Of a stretch of 35,955 bases of DNA, positions 8,455 to 16,079 are shown one piece after another (position 1 is the first letter of the stretch; every line of letters starts with the position of its first letter). The DNA lies in contig CAJURF010000033.1 in the NCBI GenBank assembly GCA_910588825.1, forward strand, positions 1 through 35,955, in the 5' to 3' direction. The DNA is from an uncultured Lachnospiraceae bacterium. Lineage in GTDB: Bacteria > Bacillota > Clostridia > Lachnospirales > Lachnospiraceae. The translations under genes were made by a program, and so were the position numbers. The notes below the pieces were generated by a model. That model worked only from the letters and a program-made list of their open reading frames with translations. It did no database searches and was not told the DNA's origin.

Positions 8455-9522
8455 ATGGAAGATAATGTTTTAGAGTTAATCGGTATTAAAAAGCACTTTC
8501 AGGATGTGGAGGTGCTGGAGGGTATTGATCTGACTATCAAAAGGGGAGAATTTATTACCCTTTTGGGGGCTTCCGGGTGTGGAAAGACCACTACCCTGCG
8601 GATTATCGCCGGACTGGAATCCCCGGATGAGGGGAGGGTGCTGCTGGAAGGTCAGGATGTGACAGACCTGGCGCCTAACCAGAGAGACGTGAATACAGTG
8701 TTTCAGAACTATGCGCTGTTTCCCCATATGAATGTGGCTGACAATATTGGATATGGGCTGAGGTTAAAAAAAGTCCCCAAAAGGGAAATACGGGAAAAAG
8801 TTTCCAGTATGCTGTCGCTGGTACAGCTGGAGGGATATGAGAAACGCAGACCCTCTGAACTGAGCGGAGGCCAGCGGCAGCGTGTGTCCATTGCCAGAGC
8901 ACTGGTGAATAATCCCAAGATACTTCTTCTGGATGAGCCCCTGGGTGCGCTGGACCTTCAGCTGCGGCGGGCTATGCAGCTGGAGCTGAAGCGTCTTCAG
9001 AAGAAGCTGGGTATCACTTTTATCTATATTACCCATGACCAGGAAGAGGCCATCAATATGTCTGACAGGATTGTAGTGATGAATCAGGGGATCTGCGAAC
9101 AAATCGGCACAGCAGATGAAATCTATAACCATCCCAGAACCAGTTATGTGGCTGTGTTTGTGGGAAATGCCAACATTATATCCGGACAGGTGGACCATCT
9201 GGCAGGAGATCAGGCAGTGGTAGATACCTGCGGCGGCAAGGCGCTGGTGAATACAGACGGAGCCCGCCTTCAGCCCAAGGAGCAGGTTACGCTGGCCGTG
9301 CGCAGTGAACATATCGAGCTGGACGAAAACTGCGGCTGTGGAATGAAAGGGCAGATTGCAGAGAAGAATTATGTGGGCGGCATGCACAGAATTGTGATTG
9401 CGCTGCCTGATGGAAGCAGACTGGTTTCCAGCCGCTGCGGTATGGATTCCCAGATTGAGGTGGGACAGGAGATCTGCTTCCGTTGGAACAGCAGTCACGG
9501 AGTATTGGTAGACAGGGGGTGA
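8455..9522 (+). CDS. ABC importer ATPase, PotA-type
   Basis: A 355-aa ATP-hydrolysing subunit of a spermidine/putrescine-class ABC importer. Walker A GASGCGKT is at 38-45, the signature LSGGQ at 136-140, Walker B LLLDEP with Asp160/Glu161, and a His-switch in ITHDQEEA. The C-terminal about 120 residues form a TOBE domain typical of PotA/MalK-type importers. GGGAG lies 6 nt before ATG 8455. Its stop is 3 bp from the permease start, so translation is probably coupled. Assignment to the Pot subclass is firm by architecture and by the two permeases and binding protein that follow; the cargo is uncertain (see the solute-binding protein). Confidence 0.92.
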   Translation: MEDNVLELIGIKKHFQDVEVLEGIDLTIKRGEFITLLGASGCGKTTTLRIIAGLESPDEGRVLLEGQDVTDLAPNQRDVNTVFQNYALFPHMNVADNIGYGLRLKKVPKREIREKVSSMLSLVQLEGYEKRRPSELSGGQRQRVSIARALVNNPKILLLDEPLGALDLQLRRAMQLELKRLQKKLGITFIYITHDQEEAINMSDRIVVMNQGICEQIGTADEIYNHPRTSYVAVFVGNANIISGQVDHLAGDQAVVDTCGGKALVNTDGARLQPKEQVTLAVRSEHIELDENCGCGMKGQIAEKNYVGGMHRIVIALPDGSRLVSSRCGMDSQIEVGQEICFRWNSSHGVLVDRG

Positions 9523-9525
9523 GAA

Positions 9526-10380
9526 ATGAGAAAAAAACGTAACTGGTGGACATTTACAGTGCTGCCGTTGTACGCATTTACGCTGATTTTTGTGGCAGGA
9601 CCTTTGGTTTATATGATTGCCCTGAGCTTTGCATCAAACCGGGAGGGGTACGGGGTAATCTGGCGGTTTACTTCAGAGAACTATAAACGACTTCTGGATC
9701 CGGTGTATCTGGGGACGTTTGTCCAGTCTCTGAGACTGGCGTTCAGCAGTACCGCCGCTATAATGCTTTTGGGATATCCGTTTGGCTATTTTATGGCGAA
9801 ATTAAGCAGTAAATGGAAAAAGCGGATGATGCTGTTACTGACCATTCCTTTTTGGGTGAACAGTCTGATCCGTCTGTATGGCTGGATTATTATTCTGCAG
9901 ACCAAAGGGGCATTAAACGGAGTTTTGCTGAATCTAGGATTGATTGAAAAACCTTTGAAACTGTTATACAGTTATCCGGCAGTTCTCACCGGCATGATCT
10001 ATACACTGCTTCCTTTTATGATTTTATCTGTTTACTCCAGTGCGGAGAAGCTGGACTGGTCTTTGATAGAGGCGGCAAGAGATCTGGGCGCCAATGCTGT
10101 CCAGACTTTTTTTACAATCACACTGAAGCTGACACTTCCAGGACTTTTGTCAGGAATGATTCTTACCTTTATTCCTTCCATGGGGCTGTTTTTCATAGCA
10201 GATATTCTGGGGGGAAATAAAATTGTCCTGGTGGGAAGCCTGATTCAGGATCAGATGACCAGAGGAAGCAACTGGCCGTTTGCGGCAGCACTGGCAGTGG
10301 TATTGACCGTGCTGACTACTTTGATTATTTATATATACCGCCGTGTGACCCACACGAGCGAGCTGGAGGGACTTTATTGA
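9526..10380 (+). CDS. ABC importer permease, PotB-type
   Basis: A 284-aa inner-membrane permease with about six transmembrane segments (the first at about 11-32). The cytoplasmic EAA loop is clear: LIEAARDLGANAVQTFFTITLKLTLPG, shown here as its core EAARDLGA, which docks on the ATPase. It matches the PotB/ModB-like binding-protein-dependent permease family. The start ATG at 9526 follows the ATPase stop by 3 bp, and its own stop overlaps the TTG start of the next permease, so the two permease subunits are probably made in equal amounts. Confidence 0.9.
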   Translation: MRKKRNWWTFTVLPLYAFTLIFVAGPLVYMIALSFASNREGYGVIWRFTSENYKRLLDPVYLGTFVQSLRLAFSSTAAIMLLGYPFGYFMAKLSSKWKKRMMLLLTIPFWVNSLIRLYGWIIILQTKGALNGVLLNLGLIEKPLKLLYSYPAVLTGMIYTLLPFMILSVYSSAEKLDWSLIEAARDLGANAVQTFFTITLKLTLPGLLSGMILTFIPSMGLFFIADILGGNKIVLVGSLIQDQMTRGSNWPFAAALAVVLTVLTTLIIYIYRRVTHTSELEGLY

Positions 10381-11243
10381 AAAGGAATAAGACGAAACTC
10401 CCGGGGATTTACCTGGGGCTGGTTCTGTTATTTATCTATCTGCCCATTATCCTAGTGGTCATATACTCTTTTAATGAGTCTAAGACCACAGCCATGTGGA
10501 AAGGCTTTTCGTTAAAATGGTACCGGGAACTTTTCCAGGATACCGCCATATTGGAGGCCCTGCAGAACAGTCTGGTGCTGGGGGTACTCAGCTGTCTGGC
10601 TGCGGCGGTGGTGGGGACTCTGGGAGCTGTGGGACTTACGAAAGTAAGACACCGGTCAAAAGGAGTGGTTGAGTATGTATCCACCCTTCCCATCATGATA
10701 CCGGAGATTATTCTGGGTATGGTTTTTCTGGCGTTCTTTTCTGTGCTGCACCTGCCTTTTGGGATGGTGACTCTGGTCATTGCTCATACGGCTTTTTGTA
10801 TTCCATATATTTTGATGATGGTAAAGGCCAGGATGACAGGTATGGACCCGGCGCTGGAGGAAGCGGCCATGGATTTGGGAGCCTCGCCTATGCGCACGTT
10901 CCTAGATATTACGCTGCCGCTGATCATGCCGGCTGTAATGTCGGGATGTCTGCTGGCATTTGCTATGTCATTGGATGATGTGGTGATTACTATTTTTGTA
11001 AATGGTCCGAAATTGAATACGCTTCCCATAAAGGTATATACGCAGACCAAGTTTGGTGTAACTCCGAAAATTAATGCCCTGTGTACCATTATGCTGGCTG
11101 TCACACTGGCTGTTTTGGCGGCTGGACAGTTGCTGCGATTTTTGTTTTCTCTGGCAGGGCGCAGAGGGGTCAGGCGGGGAAATGCTGGGAGCCATTTGTA
11201 CAGCGGCCAGGTTACGATTACAGAAGACGGCAAATCCGGCTGA
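10377..11243 (+). CDS. ABC importer permease, PotC-type
   Basis: A 288-aa permease with about six transmembrane segments and the EAA loop core EEAAMDLGASP, the partner of the upstream PotB-type subunit. The start is a TTG at 10377 overlapping the previous stop by 4 nt (TTGA), with GGAGGG at 10365-10370 six nt before it; no better ATG exists near the expected N-terminus (KRNKTKLPGIYLG). A basic C-terminal tail follows the last helix. It is followed after 51 bp by the solute-binding lipoprotein. Confidence 0.9.
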   Translation: MKRNKTKLPGIYLGLVLLFIYLPIILVVIYSFNESKTTAMWKGFSLKWYRELFQDTAILEALQNSLVLGVLSCLAAAVVGTLGAVGLTKVRHRSKGVVEYVSTLPIMIPEIILGMVFLAFFSVLHLPFGMVTLVIAHTAFCIPYILMMVKARMTGMDPALEEAAMDLGASPMRTFLDITLPLIMPAVMSGCLLAFAMSLDDVVITIFVNGPKLNTLPIKVYTQTKFGVTPKINALCTIMLAVTLAVLAAGQLLRFLFSLAGRRGVRRGNAGSHLYSGQVTITEDGKSG

Positions 11244-11294
11244 AGCCGTAATAAGTCATGTGAATTTACTGAAAAAGGAAGTAGGAGGGTGTCT

Positions 11295-12401
11295 ATGAAA
11301 AAAATGACGGTGAAAAAATTAATGAGTCTGCTTGCAGTGTGCCTGTGGGCGGTCTGCCTGCTGTCCGGCTGCGGCGGACAGGGAGAGCAGAGTGACAATA
11401 CAGATGGAAAAGAAAGCGGCAGTGAAAGTGCCGGTACAGATGATTCCAGAGAGATGGTGTTATTTACGTGGGAAGGAATGTTCCCACAGGAGGTGCTGGA
11501 TGGTTTTGAAGAAGAAACGGGTATCCAGATTGTCTATTCCAATTTTGACACCGATGAAACTATGCTGGAAAAACTGGCTCAGGCAGAGGGCGGGGATTAT
11601 GACCTGGTAATCGCCGATGATTATATTATTGAAACTGTGGTTCAGGAAGGGCTGGCTCAGAAGCTGGACCAGAGTAAGATTGAGAATTTTGGCAATATCA
11701 ATCCCCTGTATCAGGGACAATTTTATGATAAAGAAGATGCCTACACAGTTCCCTACGGGGCTGGAATTCCACTGATTGTGTACGATCCGGAACTGGTGGA
11801 TTTTGAGATTGAGAGCTATGAGGATTTATGGGATGAGCGTCTTGCTGACAGTATAGCACTTACCGCCAACTATCGTGTGATCAATGGAATCACGCTTCTC
11901 AGCATGGGAAAATCCATGAATGAGGAAGATGTTTCTGTCATTGAGGAAGCAGGAGAAAAGTTAAAAACTCTGGCCCCAAATGTTCGTATGATTCAGGATG
12001 AGAATACTCAAAATGCCCTTTTAAACGGTGAGGCCAGCGTGGCGTTTTTGTACACTTCCCAGGTTACCCAGGTATTGTCGGAAAATCCGGATTTGAAAGT
12101 GGTATATCCGAAAGAGGGGCTGGGATTCGGAATTATGGCCGGATTTATCCCATCCAATGCGCCCAATAGTGATGCGGCCCATCAGTTCTTGAATTATATT
12201 CTGGAGCCGGAAACAGGAGCACAGTGTTTTGACTTTATGGGATATTATTCTACCAATATAGAAGCGGATCAATTCCTGGAGAATCAGGACCTGGCAGTGC
12301 CGGATACGGTAACAGAAGGGGAGATCGTTCAAAATGTCAGTGAAGATGCAGAGGCGGCTTATAATAAAAACTGGACAGAATTCAGAGCTGCCTGTGATTA
12401 A
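11295..12401 (+). CDS. Pot-type solute-binding lipoprotein, probably not polyamine-specific
   Basis: A 368-aa extracellular receptor of the ABC importer. The signal peptide ends in lipobox LSGC, followed by a Ser/Asp/Gly linker and a PotD-like periplasmic-binding fold (LFTWEGMFPQEVLDGFEEETG onward resembles PotD). ATG 11295 has GGAGG 6 nt upstream; an in-frame GTG at 11289 lies against the ribosome site and is rejected. By manual alignment, E. coli PotD ligand residues Asp168/Glu171 fall at ANYRVIN (Arg194 in the middle) and Trp255/Asp257 at FGIMAG (about 277-282), so the acidic cage for amines seems missing and an Arg is present. That fits a carboxylate ligand better than a polyamine, matching the two deacylases in the operon. 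The alignment is by eye. Confidence 0.88.
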   Translation: MKKMTVKKLMSLLAVCLWAVCLLSGCGGQGEQSDNTDGKESGSESAGTDDSREMVLFTWEGMFPQEVLDGFEEETGIQIVYSNFDTDETMLEKLAQAEGGDYDLVIADDYIIETVVQEGLAQKLDQSKIENFGNINPLYQGQFYDKEDAYTVPYGAGIPLIVYDPELVDFEIESYEDLWDERLADSIALTANYRVINGITLLSMGKSMNEEDVSVIEEAGEKLKTLAPNVRMIQDENTQNALLNGEASVAFLYTSQVTQVLSENPDLKVVYPKEGLGFGIMAGFIPSNAPNSDAAHQFLNYILEPETGAQCFDFMGYYSTNIEADQFLENQDLAVPDTVTEGEIVQNVSEDAEAAYNKNWTEFRAACD

Positions 12402-12421
12402 GCACACAGGAGTGAGAAAAG

Positions 12422-14038
12422 ATGGAAATCTATGAGGGCGTGGCAGCCTTTCCGGGAATTGCCATTGGCCAAATCCGATATTATGTCAGCACCAAGGAGT
12501 CAGGGTATCCACACGCCATATCTGATGTGAAACAGGAGTTAAACAGGTATCACAGAGCAAAAGAAAAGACGCTGGAGCAGCTGAAAGAACTATACAGCCA
12601 GGCAGTACCGGAGACGAAAGAAGCGGACACACTGAGAAGGCAGATTCAGCTCCTGGAGGGTACTGGATTTTCCAGAGCGATTACCAGTATGATTGCTTCG
12701 GAAAAGGTCAATGTGTCCCATGCGGTAGTGACTACCCGGGATGAGATGACTTCCGTGTTCGGCAGTCTGAAAGATGAAGCGGCGTTAAATCGTGTCCAGG
12801 ATATACGGGAAATTTCCAATTGGATGACTTATATCCTGGATGGCCTGCCAAAAGAAGAGGAAATTCTCCATGAACCAGTGATTATTGCGGCGGAACATAT
12901 TTCACCGGAAGAAGTAATGAAACTGGATAAAAATAAAATTCTGGGATTTCTCACCCAGGAAGGTTCTCCGGTATCTCATGCTTCTATTTTGGTGAAGACT
13001 ATGGATGTGCCTGCGCTGGTTCATGTGCCGGCTGATGCCGGATGGGATGGGAGATTTGCCATTGTTGACGGCTATACGGGGAAGATCTATATTGACCCCA
13101 GTGATGGGCTTTTACAGGAATATGAGAAGCGCCGCAAATTGGAGAGAGAGGAAAAGGAATACCTTCTCTCACTGAAGGATGAAGAAGATGTGACAGCAGA
13201 TGGCCATAGAGTGTATCTGTATGCCAATATCGGCAACCTGGAAGACATGAGTCAGGCCCTGGATAATGGGGCAAGAGGCATTGGGCTGCTCCGCAGTGAA
13301 TTTCAGTACCTGGGACGGGAGAGTTATCCCGGGGAGCTGGAACTGTTTCAGGCATACCGTCAGGCGGCGCTGGCCATGGGGGAAGGACTGGTCATTATCC
13401 GTACCCTGGATATTGGAGCGGACAAGAAGGCTGAATATATGGGGCTTTCTGATGAGAGAAACCCGGCCATGGGCAACAGGGGAATCCGGGTCTGTCTTCA
13501 GAAAAAAGATGTGTTTAAAGAACAGCTTCGTGCGATTTTTAGGGCGAGTGCCTATGGAAATCTGGCTATTATGTATCCCATGGTTACATATGTGGAAGAA
13601 ATCCGTGAAATCCAGAGGCTGGTGGAGGAAGTAAAGGCCAGTCTGCATGAAAAAGAGATACCGTATAAGGATATCCAACAAGGGATCGTGGTGGAGACTC
13701 CGGCAGCGGCTGTCATGGCCGGGGAACTGGCCCGTGAGCTGGACTTCCTCAGCATCGGCACAAACGATCTCACCCAGTATACGCTGGCTATGGACCGGCA
13801 GAACCCTCAGCTGAAAGAACGTTACAGAGAGCAGCATCCGTCTATTATGAAGATGATTGAGATGGTGGTGCGGGAAGGACATAAAGAGGGGTGCTGGGTG
13901 GGAATCTGCGGCGAACTGGCAGCCAATACTGCTCTCACCAGCAGATTCCTCCGCATGGGTGTAGATATGCTTTCGGTTGTACCCGCCTGCATCCTCCCTG
14001 TGAGAAGGAGTATCCGGGAGACGAAAATTAGATCATGA
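12422..14038 (+). CDS. PTS Enzyme I homologue (phosphoenolpyruvate-protein phosphotransferase)
   Basis: A 538-aa cytosolic protein with the full Enzyme I layout: N-terminal HPr-binding helical region, swivelling phospho-His domain with SPVSHASIL (His186, equivalent to E. coli His189), and the PEP-binding TIM barrel with GLLRSEF, VETPAAA, SIGTNDLTQY and GICGELA (Cys496, equivalent to Cys502). All catalytic residues are present, so it should autophosphorylate from PEP. It is about 35 residues shorter than E. coli EI. It is the last gene of the importer operon, 20 bp after the binding protein, with no HPr or EII gene in the window. It could be the cell's general EI or a paralogue serving this operon; the placement suggests a dedicated regulatory or phosphotransfer role. 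No clear terminator follows. Confidence 0.9.
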   Translation: MEIYEGVAAFPGIAIGQIRYYVSTKESGYPHAISDVKQELNRYHRAKEKTLEQLKELYSQAVPETKEADTLRRQIQLLEGTGFSRAITSMIASEKVNVSHAVVTTRDEMTSVFGSLKDEAALNRVQDIREISNWMTYILDGLPKEEEILHEPVIIAAEHISPEEVMKLDKNKILGFLTQEGSPVSHASILVKTMDVPALVHVPADAGWDGRFAIVDGYTGKIYIDPSDGLLQEYEKRRKLEREEKEYLLSLKDEEDVTADGHRVYLYANIGNLEDMSQALDNGARGIGLLRSEFQYLGRESYPGELELFQAYRQAALAMGEGLVIIRTLDIGADKKAEYMGLSDERNPAMGNRGIRVCLQKKDVFKEQLRAIFRASAYGNLAIMYPMVTYVEEIREIQRLVEEVKASLHEKEIPYKDIQQGIVVETPAAAVMAGELARELDFLSIGTNDLTQYTLAMDRQNPQLKERYREQHPSIMKMIEMVVREGHKEGCWVGICGELAANTALTSRFLRMGVDMLSVVPACILPVRRSIRETKIRS

Positions 14039-14058
14039 TAGTTTTGATAGGTTATGAG

Positions 14059-14931
14059 CTATTCTTCCAGAATCTGCTTCAAGGCTTTGATAAATGCAGG
14101 GGTGGTGCCACAACAGCCGCCAAGCAGTGAGGCTCCGCTTTCTTTCAGAATTTTCATGTGCCGGGCAAAGGTTTCTGGTTTCATCTGGTAAGAAGCCTGT
14201 CCGTCGTCTGTGATTACAGGCATTCCGGCATTTGGTTTGGCCAGTACCGGAATGGATACAGCACTGTGGATACTGCGGATAATGGATTCCAGCTGCTCCG
14301 GGCCCACGGAGCAGTTGATTCCCACGGCATCGGCACCTGCCGCTTCAAGGGTGGAGGCGGCATCTTTGATATTTCCTCCGGTGAAAATGTTTCCGTCGGC
14401 TTCCACTGTCATGGAGCACATAATGGGAAGGTCACAGGCTGCGTGGGCGGCATCCAGTGCCGCACAGGTTTCTCCCACATGAATCATGGTTTCAATTACA
14501 ATGAGATCAGCGCCTGCCTCAGCCAGCAGCGTAATCTGCTCTTGATAGGCTGAGAAAGCTTCTTCATAAGTGAGATTGCCAAAAGGCTCCATCATCTGTC
14601 CTGTGGTGGTCACATCGCCAGCTGTCAGCGCTTTGCCGCAGGCGGCTTTTTTTGTATATTGAACCAGAGTGGTATTTAGTTCCTGAATCCGGTCTTCCAG
14701 GTGATGGCGGGTGAGATTGATTCTGTTGGCTCCGAAGGTGGGGGCGTAGAGAATCTGGCTTCCCGCGTCTGTATAGGCGGACTGCAGTTCATGAATGATG
14801 TCCGGATGTTCCAGCACCCACAGTTCTGTGGAGATGCCTTTTGGCATACCGGCAGCCATCAGATTGGAACCTGTGGCACCGTCCAAAAGAACAGGAGTCT
14901 GGCATAAGTTTTGGAATTCTTGTCTGGTCAT
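14059..14931 (-). CDS. Homocysteine S-methyltransferase family protein
   Basis: A 290-aa cytosolic enzyme of the MetH-N/MmuM/BHMT barrel family that moves a methyl group to homocysteine to form methionine. The three zinc-binding cysteines are visible: Cys207 in GINCSVGP and Cys273-Cys274 in LLGGCCGTTP; the N-terminal LLDGATGSNL matches the family. ATG 14931 is used because AAGGAG lies about 10 nt upstream on the minus strand; a TTG at 14952 lies before that site. It stands alone between two convergent/divergent units, with its own promoter at 14976-15004. The methyl donor (S-methylmethionine, or methyl-cobalamin as the first module of a split MetH) cannot be told from this sequence; no cobalamin domain is adjacent. 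Confidence 0.9.
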   Translation of the reverse strand: MTRQEFQNLCQTPVLLDGATGSNLMAAGMPKGISTELWVLEHPDIIHELQSAYTDAGSQILYAPTFGANRINLTRHHLEDRIQELNTTLVQYTKKAACGKALTAGDVTTTGQMMEPFGNLTYEEAFSAYQEQITLLAEAGADLIVIETMIHVGETCAALDAAHAACDLPIMCSMTVEADGNIFTGGNIKDAASTLEAAGADAVGINCSVGPEQLESIIRSIHSAVSIPVLAKPNAGMPVITDDGQASYQMKPETFARHMKILKESGASLLGGCCGTTPAFIKALKQILEE

Positions 14932-14975
14932 GTGAGTGTTTCTCCTTAGCAATATAATATCAAGTTGTGAGAGTA

Positions 14976-15004
14976 ACTATAACATAATATGCTGCTTTCT
15001 TCAA
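14976..15004 (-). promoter_or_regulatory. Promoter for the homocysteine methyltransferase gene
   Basis: Minus strand: TTGAAG (14999-15004), 17-nt spacer, TATAGT (14976-14981), with an extended -10 TGT before it. The predicted leader is under 50 nt, too short for a SAM riboswitch or T-box. Confidence 0.65.
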
Positions 15005-15016
15005 GTATACCCGTGA

Positions 15017-15074
15017 GCCAAATGATTTGCCAGCAGGCCTTCACTGTTTCAAGCAAAATAGCAAGTCATTTGGC
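15017..15074. repeat. Spaced inverted repeat between divergent promoters
   Basis: GCCAAATGATTTGC (15017-15030) and GCAAGTCATTTGGC (15061-15074) are reverse complements with one mismatch, separated by 30 bp. There is no T-tract on either side, so it is not an intrinsic terminator. It lies between the methyltransferase promoter and the DUF5685 gene and could be an operator or a remnant of a small mobile repeat. Confidence 0.55.
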
Positions 15075-15144
15075 AAATATATATGCTCTTGAGTATAACT
15101 GTAAATGGGACCACAAAGATTTTCAGATTAAGTTGAAAAAAACA

Positions 15145-15173
15145 TTTACCAGACTAAAAGATAGTGATAGAAT
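15145..15173 (+). promoter_or_regulatory. Possible promoter for the DUF5685 trio
   Basis: TTTACC (15145-15150), 17-nt spacer, TAGAAT (15168-15173), 33 bp before the GTG start at 15207. The -35 matches only 4 of 6 positions, so this is a weak call. Confidence 0.4.
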
Positions 15174-15206
15174 ATACCTTAATTATCCAGTAAAGGAGCA
15201 AAAAGC

Positions 15207-16079
15207 GTGATTGGATATTTAACCATAGACAAACCTGACTTAAGAATCCGGGATTACTATCAGTACAAAGGATATTACTGCGGACTCTGCCATCAGCTGA
15301 GGAGACAATATGGGCTTTTGGGGCAGATGTCTCTGACTTACGATTTGACTTTTGTGGTGATTCTGCTCAGTTCTCTATATGAAGAAAAGACCAGTATGAG
15401 ACCCCGCCGCTGTGTGGTCCATCCCATAAAGAAAATACCGGTTCTGCATAACCCCATGACTGATTATGGGGCGGATATGAATTTTTTGTTGACATATTAT
15501 CATTTTGCAGACGACTGGAAGGACGAGAAAAGCCTTGTGGGGCTGGCGGGAGTCCACCTGTTCCATAAAAAAGCAGAGAAGGCAGCGAAAAAATATCCCC
15601 GGCAGGCAGCCGCTTTTAAACGCCAGCTGAACGCTTTACAAAAGCTGGAAGAGCAGCAGTGCCAGGATATTGATGCCGTTGCCGGATGTTATGGGCATTT
15701 GATGGAAGAACTTTTTGTTTTCCGGCAGGATCAATGGGAGGAAAAAATGCGCCGGATGGGGTTTTTCCTGGGAAAATACATTTATATTCTGGATGCTTTT
15801 GAGGATTTTTCAGAGGACAGGAAGAAAGGACTGTATAATCCGCTGCGAGAACTGTGGGAGAGCAGCAAAAAACAGCCGGAGAAATTCGATGAATTATGCG
15901 GGCGGATGCTGGAAATGATGATTTCAGAGTGCTGTAATGCTTTTGAACAGCTTCCCTGTCTGTGGGAAACAGATATTTTACGCAATATCTTGTATTCAGG
16001 GGTATGGGGAAAATACCGGAAATTGATTAAGAAAGACAGTGTACAAAAGGAGGAAAATCATGGTAACGAATCCATATGA
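15207..16079 (+). CDS. DUF5685 family protein, first gene of an uncharacterised trio
   Basis: A 290-aa, mostly helical soluble protein that I recognise as DUF5685; no function is established to my knowledge. Near the N-terminus is YYCGLCH (Cys25, Cys28, His29), a candidate metal or redox site. Two acidic motifs stand out: FADDWKDE (Asp102, Asp103, Asp106) and DAFEDFSEDRKKG (Asp196, Glu199, Asp200, Glu203, Asp204) followed by YNPL. The second resembles the second Asp-rich motif of phytoene/squalene synthases (RDVGEDARRGR...YLP), which suggests an isoprenoid-synthase-like helical bundle; this is inference. The GTG start at 15207 has AAGGAG 8 nt upstream. The 3' end overlaps the J-domain gene by 20 nt, indicating translational coupling. 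Confidence 0.8.
   Translation: MIGYLTIDKPDLRIRDYYQYKGYYCGLCHQLRRQYGLLGQMSLTYDLTFVVILLSSLYEEKTSMRPRRCVVHPIKKIPVLHNPMTDYGADMNFLLTYYHFADDWKDEKSLVGLAGVHLFHKKAEKAAKKYPRQAAAFKRQLNALQKLEEQQCQDIDAVAGCYGHLMEELFVFRQDQWEEKMRRMGFFLGKYIYILDAFEDFSEDRKKGLYNPLRELWESSKKQPEKFDELCGRMLEMMISECCNAFEQLPCLWETDILRNILYSGVWGKYRKLIKKDSVQKEENHGNESI

Noticed and set aside
8764..9498. 244-codon minus-strand frame
   Set aside because: Antisense to the PotA-type ATPase, low-quality composition.
13169..13882. 237-codon minus-strand frame
   Set aside because: Antisense to Enzyme I, whose catalytic motifs are on the plus strand.
14989..15210. 73-codon plus-strand frame before DUF5685
   Set aside because: It spans the inverted repeat and candidate promoter, has no ribosome site, and overlaps the start of the real gene.
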